Source of the DNA: Annona cherimola
Lineage: Eukaryota; Streptophyta; Magnoliopsida; Magnoliales; Annonaceae
NCBI GenBank assembly: GCA_030490835.1
Contig: CM059975.1
Span: 36,798,133 to 36,862,132 of the forward strand
DNA length: 64,000 bases
Direction of reading: 5' to 3'
Within the stretch, counting starts at the first letter, position 1; every line of letters starts with the position of its first letter. The notes under the pieces are model-generated. The model was given only the letters and a program-made list of their open reading frames with translations, searched no databases and was not told where the DNA came from. Shown in pieces: positions 20,049 through 31,896 of the stretch. Position numbers and translations under genes: made by a program.

Positions 20049-22312
20049 TAGGGGTGCAACTTGGGTCGGGTACCCACGGGTCGACCCGATGGGTACCCTA
20101 AATAGGGTCGGTTCGGTTCCGGGTAAAAAATACCCGGGGGGTATTTGGGTAGGGTCGGTTTCAGGTTACGGGTACCCGGAACCGACCCGAATTTTATATA
20201 ATATATATTATTAAATTTAATCGTTTGCGGTTTACAGGCTGTCGGCCTGTCGCGGCATCGCCTCCTGTCATGTACAGCCTCAGCCCTCACGCCTGCCGCC
20301 TACGCCTGCCATCTTCCATACTTTGTCTCAGCCTCAGCCCTCACGCCTGAGCCTGCTTGCTTGCGTGCCATGAGCCATCTTCCATACTTTGTCTCAGAGG
20401 AAGTGAGAAACCGGGTAGTGGGTTACTAGGTATTGCGGTACCAGAGAAGAAACTGATGAGTGAAGACGACCGTCACGACCCGTTCCTCTTGTCTCGACAG
20501 TCGAATCCTGATCCAGTGACGAGGCTGCGACGAAACTGAAGAGCGACGAGGCCGCGAGGAAACTGAAGAGTGACGAATCCGATCCCGATCTCGTCTCGAC
20601 TGTCGAAACTGAAGAGTGAATCGGCGAATCTTGCGAGGCAGCGACGAATCCCGATCCCGCATCCCGGCAGATCAACTCCAGAAGACTCCAGAGTTCATCA
20701 ATCGGAAAGCGTCCGACAACAGAGTTGACAGTTGATTCAGTTTGATAATATTGGCTACAAATTTCTAGTGAAATGAAGGCTGTGATTAATGAGTGGGTAA
20801 CTTGTTTATATTTTTTCATGTTATTTGTGAAAAGACACCAAAGTTCAATGCTGACGAGTAAACAGAAAAAGATGGATGGTACTATTTTTCTTCACTTCTG
20901 GCTGTCCTTTTATCACCAAGCAATCTAGATTTTCCGTATTACAACATTGTCTGTGAAGTGTTTGTTTGGCAAATGTATCTATTGATAAGCAATTCCCCCC
21001 TCCCTTTTTGGATCATTACAGACATGAAAGAGAAATATAAATGATCAGAAAGAGGAATTTGGCAATGACCATCATCTGTTTGATGTGTTGTAAGACTGAA
21101 TATATTAATCAATTGAAGAAAATTAAAAAGAGGAATTTGGTACTGATTATCATTTGCTTGTGTTGGAAGAATGAATAATTTAATCAATTATAAGTTGTCA
21201 CATGTCCAGTTGCCACGAAAATTCGGTACAACTTAGATGCTAATTCATGTGCTAGAGTGAGCTTTGATAAGCACTTCCTATGACGTGAATCGGAAAATCT
21301 GTAAAAGGGATAAGATGAAGACAATAATTGGTAAAAATTGGTTTCTCTTCTTTTCTATTTTTTCTGTTGCTGTTTATAAGAACATGATGAGTAGATCTTG
21401 CTGGTGTTTGAGAATGAGCATTTGACATTGTAGAGACTGTGAACCAGTAATAGAACAAAGAAGAGGTATGATTTCCCGAGGTTTTGAATCTTTATTTTGG
21501 AAAATGGAACTGGGTTAGTTTTGGATGTGATTGTGCCGGAAAACTCCTTAAAGAGTCATAAAATTCTCTTATTGTCTTGAATTTATTTATTTATTATTCT
21601 CTTTCTTTAAAAAAAGAGTAGGGCAAACTGAAGTGGGGCTTGTTGAAATAAACCAAGGCTTGAATGATCGAGGACAAATTGTAATGTGGATATGGTTGCA
21701 ATTAGGACTGTCTCAATGCACAGTATAACTACTTTGTTCTGTTATTTATTCTAATGTCGAGTTTTTTCCCTAACTAACCATATGACCTTGTTCTGTTGTT
21801 GTGCTGTCTAGGCTATTGAGTTCAGTAAATTGGTTGGATGTTTGAAGCCAAAAGAATCAGAAGAGGTGATTGTTTCATCTTATCAAAAGCTTAATGCTTT
21901 CTTCTAGGAACGCCTAAAGCAGAAACTTGTATTTGTCACCCAACATGGTTTGCTCCCACTTATGAAATTACTCCCACATATTGTAGTAGATGAATTCGGA
22001 AGTATCTTTAACAGTTTTTAGAATGATGAAAAGTTGGCTTGGATGGATTGGCTGTGTGGAATAGGATCCTTAGAACTGCCTTAGCCGGGAATATTTTATG
22101 ACAATTTTGAAGGACATGTATGGACAGTTTTGAATGCATGACTTCTTTAGGAACCGATTTGGAACCGAACCGGAACCGACCCGCTCTTAAAAAAATTGAG
22201 TAAGGCTCCGGACCGACCCGGTCTAAAATAGGGTAGAGTAGAGGTTTTTGAAAAATGGGTAAGGGTAGGTTCAACCCATATCCGGACCTACCCGACCCAA
22301 GTTGCACCCCTA
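20049..22312. mobile_element. hAT non-autonomous transposon (Pack-type)
   Basis: The element is bounded by TAGGGGTGCAACTTGGGTCG at 20,049 and its reverse complement ending at 22,312. It is flanked by a perfect 8-bp target duplication ATGCTATT (20,041-20,048 and 22,313-22,320), the hallmark length of the hAT superfamily. Subterminal sequences on both sides are rich in GGGTCGGGTACC-type and ACCGACCCG-type motifs. At 20,500-20,620 a degenerate repeat GAAACTGAAGAG(T/C)GACGA occurs. No transposase is recognisable, so mobility would depend on an autonomous hAT elsewhere. It carries a captured gene fragment at 21,812-22,005. Confidence 0.92.
21812..22005 (+). pseudogene. Captured exon resembling MAP3K-epsilon armadillo region
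   Basis: The plus-strand frame starts right after a good splice acceptor (pyrimidine tract, then TGTCTAG, ending at 21,811). It reads AIEFSKLVGCLKPKESEEVI, continues with SSYQKLNAFF, a stop (TAG), and then QKLVFVTQHGLLPLMKLL. This matches my recollection of the armadillo-type region of plant MAPKKK-epsilon kinases. Similarity ends near 22,000. It lies inside the hAT element and is broken by a stop, so it is a transposed gene fragment, not a working gene. The family call is from memory and should be tested by a protein search. Confidence 0.6.
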
Positions 22313-22391
22313 ATGCTATTCGATTGATCCATTCTCTGCTCCTGCTTTTTCTTTTCTTATTTTCTTATTTCAACAATGGCGTAGTATAAAT

Positions 22392-23138
22392 TAGGGGTGC
22401 AACTTGGGCTAAGTTGAGCCTAAATTGGGCCCGCCAAATTCTATTTTCAATGGTGTTAAAACTTATTTTTTCGTAACTCGAATCCGTAGAACCTGAACCT
22501 AAGAAACCCAATTTGTAAATATGATAGGGTGAAGGTTCAAGTGAACCCGAACTCAAAGAACCCAAGCCCGATTTCCCATTTTATATTTATTATAAAATAT
22601 ATTATATACATACTATTTTAACAATATTTCTTCATATTCTTTATATTTTATGTTATTATATTTGTATTTTAATACATGTTGGGTATATTGTAATTTTATT
22701 ATAAATAAAATATATTATTTTCATTTATATTTTTTTATTTCTATCATTTACTTTTACACTCATTAATTTTCTTTTTTATCTTATTTTTTATGTTAAAATT
22801 TTTAAAAAAGATTCTTTATATTACTATTTTTAAAAAATTTGTAATTTGATTATATATTATTATGTTTGCTTATACGATTTGTTATTATTATTTATTTAAT
22901 GAAATTCTAAATATATCACTTTTAAATAAAATTTAAATTCATCAATATAAATTCCAACCCAAAACTCAAGCCAAACCCGATTTTCAAAAATAGAGTTAGG
23001 ATTTAGGTTTTACAAATAGAGTTAGGATTTAGGTTTTACAAATAGAGTTAGAGTTAAGGTTAGAATTAATGTTTTATAAATAGAGTTAGGATTAGAGTCG
23101 ATGTAACTCAAATTTCATGAGCCCGAGTTGCACCCCAA
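22392..23138. mobile_element. Second hAT-type element, AT-rich
   Basis: The left end TAGGGGTGCAACTTGGGCTA (22,392) and the reverse complement of the right end (TTGGGGTGCAACTCGGGCTC, ending at 23,138) form an imperfect terminal inverted repeat shared with the element at 20,049. No 8-bp target duplication is preserved. Near 22,990-23,090 the phrase AATAGAGTTAGGATTTAGG is repeated about four times. No coding capacity is seen. Confidence 0.7.
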
Positions 23139-24596
23139 TCCTAGGTCGTCAACGTGGTAGTGTCTGGGAATAGTAGTTCCAAGGCCGCCGCCTTCTTCTC
23201 CCTAAGTCCAGTTCCTTCAATCTTAGCGCTCCATTTCCCCACAATTTGATCTCAGCCTCTACTTTTCCAAGCTCTTTTCGTTGTCATCGGTGTTGACCCA
23301 GAACGCGTCTGCTCTCATTGTCATCATGAAGTGGCATGGTGCAGTGGCCTTTATTGCCGATAACGCTGTTGCTGCTTCGTCCTACGACCATAGATTCTTG
23401 GTCACGAAGGCCTTGGAAACATGGGTGAGCAGTCCCCATCTCGTTCTTCTTTCCGTTCAAACCAGCGGGATATTCTTCCACATTGCCCAAATCGATAAGG
23501 CATCTATGATCGATCAAAGCCTGCTAGAGTTCATTTATCACTGATTGTTGCAAAAACTTGAAGACAGTAGGTCGCCTAGCATCATCTCGTCACCCTGAAC
23601 TCCTTGTCAACGAATTTGACTGCCAAGCTCTTAAGGCCAAGGCTGTTGATCGATTGGCTTCGTGTTCTAAGCCTGGTGATCCTCGCTGCCCTTGCCACGG
23701 CTGGTTGTTGGCAGAGTCTTGCCCACGCAGTGGTTCGCCACTCAGATAGCTGTCAGATGGAGATGATGGGTTTGGCCTCCGTTCTCTCTGTGTCAAGCGT
23801 CCACAGATTCGCATTTTTCAAAATCTGGCACCCAAGCCCCTACTTTATCCCTCGTCGAAGGAATCGTCGCCATTGCTGCTTTAAAGTTTTAGCCTCCTTT
23901 TTTTTGCTAGCAGCTCGAATTCTCCTCCAATAGCGCGATTTGTCTTTTCTTGTCCCTTGGTATTGGTTTAAAGAGCGAAAAAGAAAGCCTAAAGAGTATT
24001 GGAAGAGGAAGATTCCATGGATGTTGGATAAGGATACTTCTCGGTGGGTTTGAAAATGGTGCCGCAAATTTCCGGGACTTTAGCTTGGTGGGCAACGGTT
24101 GTTCATCCTTTTTTCTTTTACTTGACTGTAGGAATTTGGTAAGCAGCAGCTTCAATGGTCTAACATCATTTTTTTTAACAGATCCTGAATATCGGCATCA
24201 TCTAGCATGGCTACCTTGTACTCCCTTTGGACCATTCTTGAGATTTGTCATTTGAAGGGGATTCAGCTAGCACCGATATCCTCTCTTTTCTTTTCTTTTT
24301 TTTATGCGGATATGTAACCTTGATCTACAGTTTCGATGTATTTACATGATTTTATTAAAAAATCATATAATTCTTTCTTCCAAAATCCGATCCATCAATA
24401 GCACGTTTGATAAATATGAGCCTCTGGTTACTTAATTGAAAGTTAGTGAAAATGAGCCTCTATCACTTAGTTGCATGTTCTCTTCTCCCATTCTTACTAG
24501 TTCTTGAGACAAATATGAAATGTCGAATTTTTGCCACTCAAATTCTCTCCAAATCAAACACTTAAGATAGAGTATGTTAATATGTTTGGATAATTA
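23139..24596. other. Unrecognised sequence, GC-richer than surroundings
   Basis: From about 23,160 to 24,250 base composition is more balanced than the neighbours, and overlapping open frames occur on both strands (for example plus 23,281-23,544 and minus 23,907-24,155). I could not match any of them to a known protein. It could be an old LTR or a gene fragment. From 24,260 to 24,596 the sequence is AT-rich and featureless. Confidence 0.35.
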
Positions 24597-26286
24597 TGTT
24601 AGTCCCGAGTTTATGACAATAATCCAATAGGAGAGGGATGAATTGGGTATTTTAAAATTTTCACTTAAACAGAAATTTTCTTCCTGTTTAGTTCAATCCC
24701 CTTAATGAAACAAGTAGATAATACGGAGAGAAATAAAGAAATAAAAATAGATAAGCAAGCCACAACAGTGGACACAGTTTTTATAGTGGTTCGGGAAACC
24801 TTCCCTATTCCACTCTTCCAAGCTCACACCTATTGTGATGTGGGTTCCACTAATGTATTATCAAATACAACTAAAGCAACAACTCTCTTCTAGATTCCAG
24901 CTCTAGGGGGCTTGCACAAACACAACACAAGTAGATGACGAGTCACACTCAAGTCAAAAAATTACTTTGCTTTCACTTGGTTCATATTTCTAATATCAAA
25001 CCAAGTATCAAATACAAGTAATGAATCAAATAAAGAAAACTACACTTTACAAGTTATGTAGGCAGATTTCAGCTCATGGAAGAACTTGTTAAGAGAATAA
25101 TTTGATCAGCAATATAGCTTTCAGCAAGTTGGAGCAAAGTTCTTCATTTGAAGTTGGTGTAGATCACTTAATGCTTAGAGAGGGTGGAAGGTGAACACAA
25201 TGAATGCTTTTGTAACCTCTAACACATTCTCTTGAATGTTCTTTTATAATGGTGGAGTAAATTCGAATGTTTGGTGGTAGGTGGCGCGTATTTAATGCGC
25301 CAACGTTCAAATTTTTTCGACCGTTGCAAACTAAGACGCATGTGGAGTCGACTTTGGATGCGACTTCACCCAAGTCGCAAACTGGAGTCGACTTTGGTGG
25401 CAACTTCGGTCTCAAGCATGGCTTCAAGTTACACTTCGGGTTGACTTGGTCTTGGACCTGACCCAAGTCGCAGGTGAAGTCGACTTCGGGTACGATTTCA
25501 CTTTCTGTATGCATATGATAGAATTTAAATTTCTTTGAAAGCAATCCTTGATGTTTGTTGTTCATCTCAAATCTTGTTCTTCCAATAATATCCTTGATCT
25601 TAAGTGTTTGGTCTTGAAACTTAGCATATTCATCCTCTTTTGAATGCTTTACTTTCAAAGCCTTGATCTTAAAAGGATTTGCCTTACTTGAGTTTGAAGT
25701 CCAAAGATATAGTTAAAGATCTTTCATTGAATGATATAATATCTTGAATGATTATATCATGGATACTTGCTTGTATGGACTGTCTTGGTCTTCAGCTTGT
25801 CATAAGTTGGATGCCTGGGTTGACTTCGGGTTCAACTTCACTCAAGTCGCATTGTGGAGTTCACTTGGGAATGTGACTTCACCCAAGTCACATATGGAGT
25901 CGACTTCGACTGCGACTTCACCTGTCTCTTACCTCAATTTCAACGTTGGAAGGAATTGATCTCTTGAAATCAATAGTGGAGTCGATTTGGGTCTGTGACT
26001 TTACTCAAGTCGCAAGTGGAGTCGACTGCGCCTGTCCTTGTGCCCAAATTAAGCGCTGGAAGATTTTTCCCATTTGAAGTCAATCTTGATGTTGACTTGG
26101 GTATCGACTTCGCTCAAGTCGATGGTTAAGTTGACTTGGCCTTGCGACCTGGTCTGCCAGGTTCTGAATTCTAAGTTTTTATCCTTTAACCAAGTTTAAC
26201 AACCACATTAGTACCCAAAATATTCTCAAATTGAGTTGTTAATCATCAAAACATGGATTGTGTTTAATTTGCCATTGATTCCAACA
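24597..26286 (-). mobile_element. Copia solo LTR
   Basis: On the minus strand it starts TGTTGGAATCAATGGC (26,286) and ends GAGTTTATAAACTCGGGAC-type text at 24,597 (plus strand TGTTAGTCCCGAG). Flanks AATTA (24,592-24,596) and AATTG (26,287-26,291) match in 4 of 5 bases. Its length of 1,690 bp is almost identical to the copy at 35,148. The middle carries several GTCGAC-containing units, including the hairpin-forming TGCGACTT-N5-AAGTCGCA at 25,359-25,379. Confidence 0.87.
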
Positions 26287-27442
26287 AATTGAACGTATTG
26301 ACTTATAATAATACAGTATTGTTGTACGTTGATTGTTTCATTGTTTATATTGATTTATCTGTCTAATTGATGGGTTGAAATGGTTTATTTTTTGTGCATT
26401 AATCAGTATGGATAATGATGATGTTATTAAAGTGCATGCCTATATACCATCTATCAGGAACAAATCATGCGGATGTTTCATGAGATTATGGACATGTATT
26501 TCAAATAAATTATGTGGATGTGTTTCATGTGATGTATTTTTGGATGTATTTATGGACATGTATTTTGAACATGTTGTTTGGATATTTAAAATAGATTGTT
26601 TGTTGTGTTTGGAAATATGGTTGGTTAATTAGTTGTAAAATTATATTCGGATTTATATGGTTCGGAAATATATTTGTATAATTAGTTGTGAAATTGTGTT
26701 TGGATTTATTTGGTCATATATATGTATTTTAAACATGTTGTTAAGATGTCGTTTATGTTGGTGATTTGGATTAGGGCAGTTGAGGTGTTAATTTTAGCTC
26801 TCATTGGATGTTAACTCGGAAGGTACGACTATGCTATTTGATTTTTTGTTTTGCATAATTTAGTGCAATGTTATGATTTCTCTTTCACTTTTGAGGTATG
26901 CATAACTCCTACTATTACTTATTATTTCTATAATTTATCAATATTTTTATTATTTTAGAAAATTGTGCGAATAGTGGCCAACTAGCATCAATAATTTGCA
27001 TAATCTAATAGTCCGATTTGTAACCTGAAATGAATAGATTTCTTTAGGGTTGGGTTATGGAAAAATAAGGTTGAAAGTAGGGTTAGATTAAAATTTTACA
27101 AGATGGTTTAGGATTATATTTACCCCAACCCGAGTCAACTCGACTTGATTTACACACTTAGGCAATAACGTGATGCACAGATGGATGCACTGATGGAAGT
27201 GCCATCTAACGAAAGCAGCGACTGTAGAGTACTAAGATTGGAGAAGGAAGAATGAGCTAAAAAAAGGAGGGAATCAAGTTCTAGGAGAAACAACATGGAG
27301 AAGAAGAGTTAGTAAGATAGTTGGGCTCGATTAGGGTGCTGAAATGGGTGCTAAGGAGGCAGAGTAGGGTAGTAGATATGATTGATGAGAAGAGGAGCTT
27401 GGGGCTTTAGCACGGTGAAAATGGCAGATGCAGGGGTGTCGG
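26287..27442. other. AT-rich non-coding DNA with a hAT-like end
   Basis: Around 26,460-26,590 phrases such as GGACATGTATTT and GTGGATGT recur irregularly. Near 27,045-27,165 the sequence resembles the right-hand part of the hAT-like remnant at 48,235-48,714, ending CAACTCGACTTGATTTACAC. No gene is supported. Confidence 0.45.
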
Positions 27443-29078
27443 TGTGTGATAATTCTAAAAATTTTCATTTAATTTCATATTAAATTCACACAAGTAAATA
27501 TTAAAATGTTAATTAAATGCATGTTTTAAGTAAAATTTTATGAAAATCATATTTTTGATAACATCTTTGATTTTGCTATAAAATGGGTCATTTTGCAATA
27601 TTCATGAAAATATAAAATTATGACTCAATTTTAATGGTGAAATATGTATGACCTATTAATATAATTCAGAAAAATTTATAAAAAAGAGTAAATAGGGTAA
27701 TATATATACATTTATAAGTATAGTTTAAAACATGGGTTAAAGTGAATTATTATGTAATCTTCAAATAAAATGACAAAATAAGAATTGCATTGATAAAATG
27801 AACTCAAAAGAGTACAAAATCAAATTTAGGAAATATTAAAGTTGTCTGGGTAGAAAATACATAGTGCTGAAATATTTTAAATTGCAATTTTTATGTTGCA
27901 TGTGCCCGACAACAAACCACCGCCGGAGCACCATTTCTATACTCCATCTTCCCCAAACCAGCCCCCTTCTTCAACTCACGTTTTCCATTTCTGCCCAAAC
28001 CCATCAAGCATAGCAGCCATGGCCGATCGCTCTCTTTCTCTTCCCAAGCCGGCAGTTCGCCGATCTGGCCTGCCGCAATTGGGAAAACTTCCCAGGCAAA
28101 GCAGATCCATCACTGGCCCAAAGAACTCGAGCAGCCATTAATCAAAATCCAGTTGCCGTCCACCGCGTCCAGCAAACCGTCAACAGGCAGCCATGGCAGC
28201 GACAAACGCTTCCCGCAACTGCTTCAGTGAACCATCGAGAACGAGCATCACGCTAACTGAGCAAACCTCTATTATTCATGAAACCAAAAATTTCAGCATG
28301 CCCGAGTCGTCGATTTAAGCCGCTCCACCATCTTCCCCAATCCGGCACCTAACAGCCACAATCCAGCAGTAAGCCATCATTTAATCGCCTAGCTGCCCCT
28401 TCATCCAAACGGCCCCAGCTTCTTTATCTCGCTACCAAAACAGACCACCAAATCCAGCATCACCCTATTGCAGCACTTCCTCTTCTCCGGCAATAGAAAC
28501 CTCCTTAAAGGAAAACCAGCATCAACCTTTGAACCGGCTACTTCCTTCGAGCTCCAACCAGAGCACCCATTTTCACGGCAGCAAGACCCTTCAATCTGCC
28601 TTCTTTCAGCACCTAGATCAAAACTATCCATGGATTAAAGCATCAATCTTTAGCCAGCAGCAAAATCGCCGTTGTGCACAGCATCTGACCGAAAAATTCA
28701 AAAATCGCCAGCATGAATCAGTTTCGGCCATTCACAGGCCATGATTTCGCAAGCTACCAGCAGCTGCCATGTGAGCAATCAAAAGAATCCAGAAGCCTCA
28801 AATTTCGGCAGCCAAAAATCAGCTCTCTTCTTTCACGCCTTCAAATCTTGGCCGACAACTCTATTTGGGCACCCAATTTTTGCTAAGTTAATTGATGCCA
28901 AAAATCAAATTCGGCCAATCATCAGCATCGAAAGCATCCTTATCTAGCCACGATCTCTTTTCCAACTGGCCGAGCTCATGCAGAAAGAAGAAACGGGCAA
29001 GAGCAGTTATGCAAAAAAGGGGCACTTCATAAGAATCCCACATCGGAAGCCAAAATGGAGAGAGGGCTGTCCAACACT

Positions 29079-29085
29079 TATAAAA
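29079..29085 (+). promoter_or_regulatory. TATA box of candidate LTR promoter
   Basis: TATAAAA in the context CACTTATAAAAGGAGTCC, inside the candidate LTR 27,443-29,930. The wording is close to the TATA context at 56,492. Confidence 0.6.
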
Positions 29086-29459
29086 GGAGTCCCTCCATCC
29101 ATCCCAGAAGAAGACACCAACGCGCACAACCAAGCAATCCTCTCTTTCCCTTGGGTGGGACCCATCTTGTAGGACCCCTAGCAAGGAGGTGGGGCCAAGC
29201 AATAAAATTCCCATAAAATGGAGATTCGCTCTTCATATTTAGGTGATATAAATTTTATTTTGTTGCTTTATGGTTTATAGTGCTTCGTAGTTGGTAATCT
29301 TTAATTTGTAGTTTTAAATTTTTAGATTAGATTTACTGCTTTATTTTATGCTTTGTAATTTTTAGATTAAATTTAATGTAATTCTCTTTCCTGTTTTAAT
29401 AGTTGAATTTCATAACTTTTATTGCTTCCTTAGAATAGTTTTAATTAAGTTGTTAGTTA

Positions 29460-29770
29460 ATTATAATTTCTTTTAGCTTCTTGTCTCCCTTTCTTTTATC
29501 TCCAACTCTTCTAATCTTTTCTCTCTTCTTTCTAATTTCTTTCTCTTTCTCTCTCTAGTTTCTTTTATTTTATTTTCTTCTCTCTCTCTAACGTTTCTTT
29601 CTCTTTCTCCTTTCTCTCTTTAATTTCTTCTATTATCTCTTTTCTTCTCTCTGTAACGTCTCTTTCTCTCTCTTCTCTCTGATCCCTCTAATTTCTTCTC
29701 CTTTCTCTCTAATTTCTTTTTCTCTAACTTCTTTCTCTCTCTTCTCTATACCTTCTCTTACTCTTAAAAA
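29460..29770 (+). repeat. Polypyrimidine tract
   Basis: About 300 bases dominated by CTTTCTCTCT and related runs on the plus strand. The Glu/Arg-rich minus-strand frame at 29,633-29,815 is a product of this tract. Confidence 0.85.
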
Positions 29771-29930
29771 CAAATCAAAATTATATCGCCTCCCTATGGA
29801 TTTGACCCGACTCACCGTTATTCTACACTATCACCCGTATAGTGGTAGCTTTAATGTATTTCAGTTAATTTTAATTAAACTGGTGATCACAGTGCTCTTA
29901 ATGACAAGCACTTGGTGCGCATCAGCGTGC

Positions 29931-30635
29931 TACCGGGCTCAGAGGAGGCAAGGCAAGGCGGCAAGCTCGAGCAATGGTAATGGTAATTTCTGCAACTCTA
30001 TTTCGTATCATCAGCTTGTAATCTATGTAGAAGGAAATTGAGCTATTAGACTGGAGAGGAGTAACAAAGAGATGAAGAAGATGGAGGAGTATCGTTTAGA
30101 AAGGCTTGCTTTCGTGGTGAGAGTTTAGAGAGCAGTAATGCTCAGCTTTACGTTTTGGGGGGAAAACGAAAATAGGGGAGGAAGAGAACTCAGAAATCTA
30201 CAGCATAGTAGCTGATTTGTTTTCTTAATATCTCGACCAAGATGATTGAAAGCGGTTCAACCAGCTATTCTGGTTCAACCACAGTTTGGGTTTAGAATCT
30301 CTAATCTCAATATCTTAGTTCCTGCTATATTTCTTCCATATTATCATAGTATATATAATAAATGGAAAAGATGAGAAAAATAAAAAAGAATGGAAAATAA
30401 ATTGCTTATCTAATTTCCTTCCAATTTTCCAAAATCCTCAAATTTTAAAACTTATCTAAGAAATCTTAATCTACTAAACCTTAAAGTATCTCGCCCTCTC
30501 CCTTTTACCCCAACTTCCCTCTCTGCAATCTTTCTCCCTATTCATCTACCCCTTCTCTTTATTATAATTTACAAAAGTTACTTTCAAGAGTTTTGCATGT
30601 TATCATCTTACAAATAGTTTTGTCCTCAAAACTTG
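29931..30635. other. Unassigned sequence downstream of candidate LTR
   Basis: No gene is supported. Near 30,245-30,290 GGTTCAACCAG and GGTTCAACCACAG are close repeats. From 30,360 the strand is AT-rich, then pyrimidine-rich to 30,560, and could be the 3' non-coding part of the chromovirus remnant that follows on the minus strand. Confidence 0.35.
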
Positions 30636-30862
30636 CTATGATAGAAGGTCAGGACAATTAGCTTGCATGTCCTCTTGTTGCTCTGACATCACTTCCTCCT
30701 TAGAATGGTTACTTAACTGAAACTTTATAAATCGAATCTCCTTATTCCTTAATTGCATAGTCTTATTGTCAAAGACTTGAATTGACCTCTTATCACATTG
30801 TAAATTATCTTTAACAAAGATCAGTTCTGATTGTATAATATGAAAAGGATAGGGTGTAGATC
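30636..30862 (-). pseudogene. Chromovirus (Ty3/gypsy) pol C-terminal fragment
   Basis: The minus-strand frame contains LQCDKRSIQVFDNKTMQLRN, FIKFQLSNHSKEEV and QEDMQANCPDLLS, then a stop at 30,638-30,636 and, just after it, a RTKLF-type sequence. This layout (LRNK, then a [V/F]xxxxxNHxxEE motif, then ED[ML] and P[DE]L ending the protein) is what Del/Tekay-type chromoviruses show at the end of integrase and chromodomain. The rest of pol is absent on the right, where a copia LTR fragment begins near 30,990. There is no start codon, so this is a remnant. Confidence 0.7.
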
Positions 30863-30989
30863 ATATGCTTGCTTTAAGAAAAATTAATTTGATATGATGA
30901 TTAACAATCCATTAAATTATCATTAAAAAGGATCTAATGAATATGTATAAGTGTATTCAGATATTATACCAATTTCGCGTGTAAAAATG

Positions 30990-31819
30990 AAAATATAACA
31001 TAAACGAAGTTTTATCTCAAGTCAATTTCATTTGCAACTTCAACAAAGTGAAGTTTCAATCCAAGTCGTCTTCACTTATGACTTTAGTGAGGTCTCATCA
31101 TAAGTTGACTTTATCTATAACTTCAAAGGTAAAAAAAATAGATAATAAGTTTTAGCAAGGTGAAGTTGCACTCGGAGTCGACTTCACATGTGACTTGAAT
31201 CTCATCCTAGGTCAACTCAACTTGCAACTTCATGCTATGATGATCGAAAATTGCGAATGTTCATATAATGAAGAGCTTCTGGAGCAAATTAAATACATAT
31301 CGTAAAGTATAAATCTTCTTTTTATGTATTCTATTTTATATTGTTCCCTTGAATCAGTGTTAAAGATAAAATTCAAGAAGAAGCAAAATAGGAGGTTGAT
31401 TTGAGATCGTCTCACTAATGGATTTTGCTTAATTAGTTTAAGTTTGTCCTACTAATAAAATAGACTTAGTTGGAGGGAGTTGTTTTACAAGAGATTACTG
31501 TATATGTCTCCTAGAATTGGAATCTAGAAAAGAACATGTGCACTAAACTGTATTGAATATATAATAGTAGAATTCGAGATGCAAAGAGCGCGTGTTTGGA
31601 AGAGTGGAGTAAAAAAGGTTTCCTAAACCACTATATATTATTTTTACATGGTTTGATTGCTTGGATTTTCTATTATATTTGCACATCTCATTTTATCTCC
31701 TTGCATATTTCATTATAGGGCATTAATTAATAAAGGGGTTTACAATTAAGTACTAAAAAATTTTAATGCCCCAATTTACGCCTCCCATCTTAATTTAAGC
31801 TTATAACTCAGGATCAACA
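30990..31819 (+). repeat. Copia LTR, 5'-truncated
   Basis: It begins inside the GTCGAC-type repeat region and runs to an end of the form CTCAGGATCAACA at 31,819. It carries the family's CTAGAATTGGAATCTAGAAA block near 31,502 and the GGAAGAGTGGAGTA phrase near 31,598. A primer site and gag follow, so this is the remnant of a 5' LTR. Confidence 0.8.
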
Positions 31820-31820
31820 A

Positions 31821-31835
31821 TGGTATACAAGTAAC
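31821..31835 (+). promoter_or_regulatory. Initiator-Met tRNA primer binding site (decayed)
   Basis: TGGTATACAAGTAAC directly follows the LTR end. Copia elements usually have TGGTATCAGAG here, complementary to the initiator methionine tRNA. The better copy is at 41,055. Confidence 0.6.
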
Positions 31836-31896
31836 TCTCTATCTTATTTGAGGTGATCTCTTTATATATCTATGATAGCCTACTCAATGTCGGTAC

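Larger units (their letters stand above)
27443..29930 (+). mobile_element. Candidate long gypsy-type LTR
   Basis: The block starts near a TGTGTGATAATTC phrase, contains a clear TATA box (29,079-29,085), a long pyrimidine tract, and then the phrase TATGGATTTGACCCGACTCA followed by ATCACCCGTATAGTGGTA, wording typical of gypsy LTR 3' regions in plants. It ends before about 29,930, where TTGGTGCGCATCAG might be a decayed primer-site region. No target duplication or internal region was identified, so boundaries and lineage are tentative. Short reading frames at 28,000-29,200 are not convincing genes. Confidence 0.5.

Noticed and set aside
20394..20819. 141-codon Ser-rich minus-strand ORF inside the hAT element
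   Set aside because: It is generated by the degenerate GAAACTGAAGAG repeat and has no protein similarity I recognise. It is not a transposase.
28000..29200. Several short plus-strand ORFs resembling a gene with Pro/Ser-rich exons
   Set aside because: They end in a TATA box and LTR-like 3' sequence, and the frames do not connect or match a protein I know.
29633..29815. Glu/Arg-rich minus-strand ORF
   Set aside because: It is a direct product of the polypyrimidine tract.
29905..29940. Primer binding site after the candidate LTR (TTGGTGCGCATCAG...)
   Set aside because: It resembles the tRNA-Asp complement only at the start and near CCGGG, with extra bases between; not enough to call.
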